This document shows, piece after piece, positions 55,794 through 56,484 of a DNA stretch of 56,484 nucleotides. Within the stretch, counting starts at the first letter, position 1; each line of letters begins with the position of its first letter. The translations under genes and the position numbers were made by a program. Source of the DNA: Vibrio caribbeanicus ATCC BAA-2122 (lineage in GTDB: Bacteria > Pseudomonadota > Gammaproteobacteria > Enterobacterales > Vibrionaceae); assembly GCF_000165125.1 (NCBI RefSeq), contig NZ_AEIU01000054.1:1-56484 (forward strand). Direction: 5' to 3'. The notes under the pieces are model-generated. The model was not told where the DNA came from, ran no database searches, and was given only the letters and a program-made list of their open reading frames with translations.

Positions 55794-56324
55794 ATGGCAA
55801 AGATATTGTTCCTGTACTCTTCTAGGGAAGGACAAACAAAAAAAATTTTTAATCACATTAGTAAAGTTCTACCGGAAGATGAATGTGAAATGTTCGATCT
55901 GCATACTGTAGATAGGGTTGATTTTTCGCAGTATGAACAAGTTTTGATCGGTGCTTCAGTTCGTTACGGAAGATTGAATAAAAAGCTCTACCAGTTCATT
56001 GAAACAAACCTCTTGGAGCTTGAAAATAGCCGAGCTGCATTTTTTTGCGTTAACCTCACGGCAAGAAAAGAAGATCAAGGAAAAGATACTCCAGAGGGAA
56101 ATGCTTATGTTCAGCGCTTTCTTATTCAATCAGCGTGGAAGCCAGAATTAATCGGTGTGTTTGCCGGCGCTTTGTATTATCCCAGGTACAATTGGTTCGA
56201 TCGCTTTATGATAAAGCTGATTATGACTATGACTGGTGGAGAAACGGATACAAGCAAAGAAGTTGAATACACAAACTGGAAAAAAGTAACAGACTTCGCG
56301 CTTCAATTTCGGGTAAAAGAGTAA
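55794..56324 (+). CDS. hemG: Protoporphyrinogen oxidase HemG (menaquinone-dependent)
   Basis: HemG is a flavodoxin-like protein that oxidises protoporphyrinogen IX in haem synthesis, passing electrons to the quinone pool. The product is 176 aa. The FMN phosphate loop is LYSSREGQTKKI near the N-terminus, and VLIGASVRYGRLNKK and FFCVNLTARKEDQGKDTP are family segments. CGAGGT precedes the ATG. It follows trkH closely and is the last gene before the rRNA promoter. Confidence 0.95.
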   Translation: MAKILFLYSSREGQTKKIFNHISKVLPEDECEMFDLHTVDRVDFSQYEQVLIGASVRYGRLNKKLYQFIETNLLELENSRAAFFCVNLTARKEDQGKDTPEGNAYVQRFLIQSAWKPELIGVFAGALYYPRYNWFDRFMIKLIMTMTGGETDTSKEVEYTNWKKVTDFALQFRVKE

Positions 56325-56379
56325 CAAAAAGATGGTTTTTAGCCCCTTTTGATGTTTTTTTGCTCGCTTAGCTTAAAAA

Positions 56380-56439
56380 TCAAAAAAAATACCAAAAAGA
56401 GCTTGCCAATGTGAACGCGATCTCTATAATGCCCCCTCG
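56380..56439 (+). promoter_or_regulatory. Ribosomal RNA operon promoter P1 with UP element
   Basis: TTGCCA (56403-56408), 16-nt spacer, TATAAT (56425-56430), GC-rich discriminator and the conserved CTGACACGG just after the predicted start near 56439. A-rich DNA at about 56380-56401 forms the UP element. This is the form of E. coli rrn P1 promoters, which are controlled by ppGpp and by initiating nucleotide. The 16S gene lies beyond the window. Position next to hemG also fits. Confidence 0.9.
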
Positions 56440-56484
56440 CTGACACGGCAAGGCTTCGAAGAGTGTTTCTCTTCCATAAGCACC

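Overview
The window is a chromosomal origin region from a Vibrionaceae bacterium, almost certainly chromosome 1 of a Vibrio species. The gene order argues for this: ilvGMEDA, glyQS, avtA, ibpA, then gyrB-recF-dnaN-dnaA, an amino-acid ABC transporter, rpmH-rnpA-yidD-yidC-mnmE, mioC, oriC, mnmG-rsmG-parA-parB, the nine-gene atp operon, glmU, fadBA, trkH, hemG and a ribosomal RNA promoter. This is the arrangement I know from Vibrio cholerae chromosome I. Protein sequences also look Vibrio-like. Species cannot be fixed from the sequence alone.

Region 1 to 9.6 kb: the window opens on the attenuator terminator of the branched-chain amino acid operon, followed by intact ilvG, ilvM, ilvE, ilvD and ilvA. 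Next come an acrylyl-CoA reductase gene (acuI), a LysR regulator converging on it, a tiny membrane protein, tusA and another small membrane protein with a coiled coil. Region 9.6 to 15.1 kb: glycyl-tRNA synthetase (glyQS), avtA and ibpA. ibpA has a sigma-32 type promoter and a ROSE-like RNA thermometer over its ribosome binding site.

Region 15.1 to 28 kb: the replication operon dnaA-dnaN-recF-gyrB runs leftward. Its upstream region has DnaA boxes and many GATC sites. A polar amino acid ABC transporter sits between it and the rightward rpmH-rnpA-yidD-yidC-mnmE cluster. rpmH is only 44 codons and has two good promoters.

Region 28 to 32.3 kb is the accessory part. A secreted galactose/glyoxal-oxidase-like protein with its complete copper-radical ligand set lies between mnmE and mioC, both core genes. 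Beside it are a small secreted protein of unknown family and a DUF2975 membrane protein paired with a YozG-like XRE regulator. About 390 bp of apparently non-coding DNA with a strong hairpin follows. This is the least ordinary part of the window.

Region 32.3 to 46 kb: mioC, a terminator, oriC (five DnaA-box matches, a GATC cluster and an AT-rich unwinding element), then mnmG-rsmG-parA-parB, atpIBEFHAGDC with its promoter, and glmU. Region 46 to 56.5 kb: a permease with a lipoprotein-type N-terminus and a PheC-like binding protein, the divergent purine-nucleoside pair punC/punR, fadBA with a FadR operator, a YigZ-family gene, trkH and hemG. The right edge carries a textbook rrn P1 promoter with an UP element; the rRNA genes themselves lie outside the window.

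No CRISPR array, tRNA, complete insertion sequence or phage gene was recognised.
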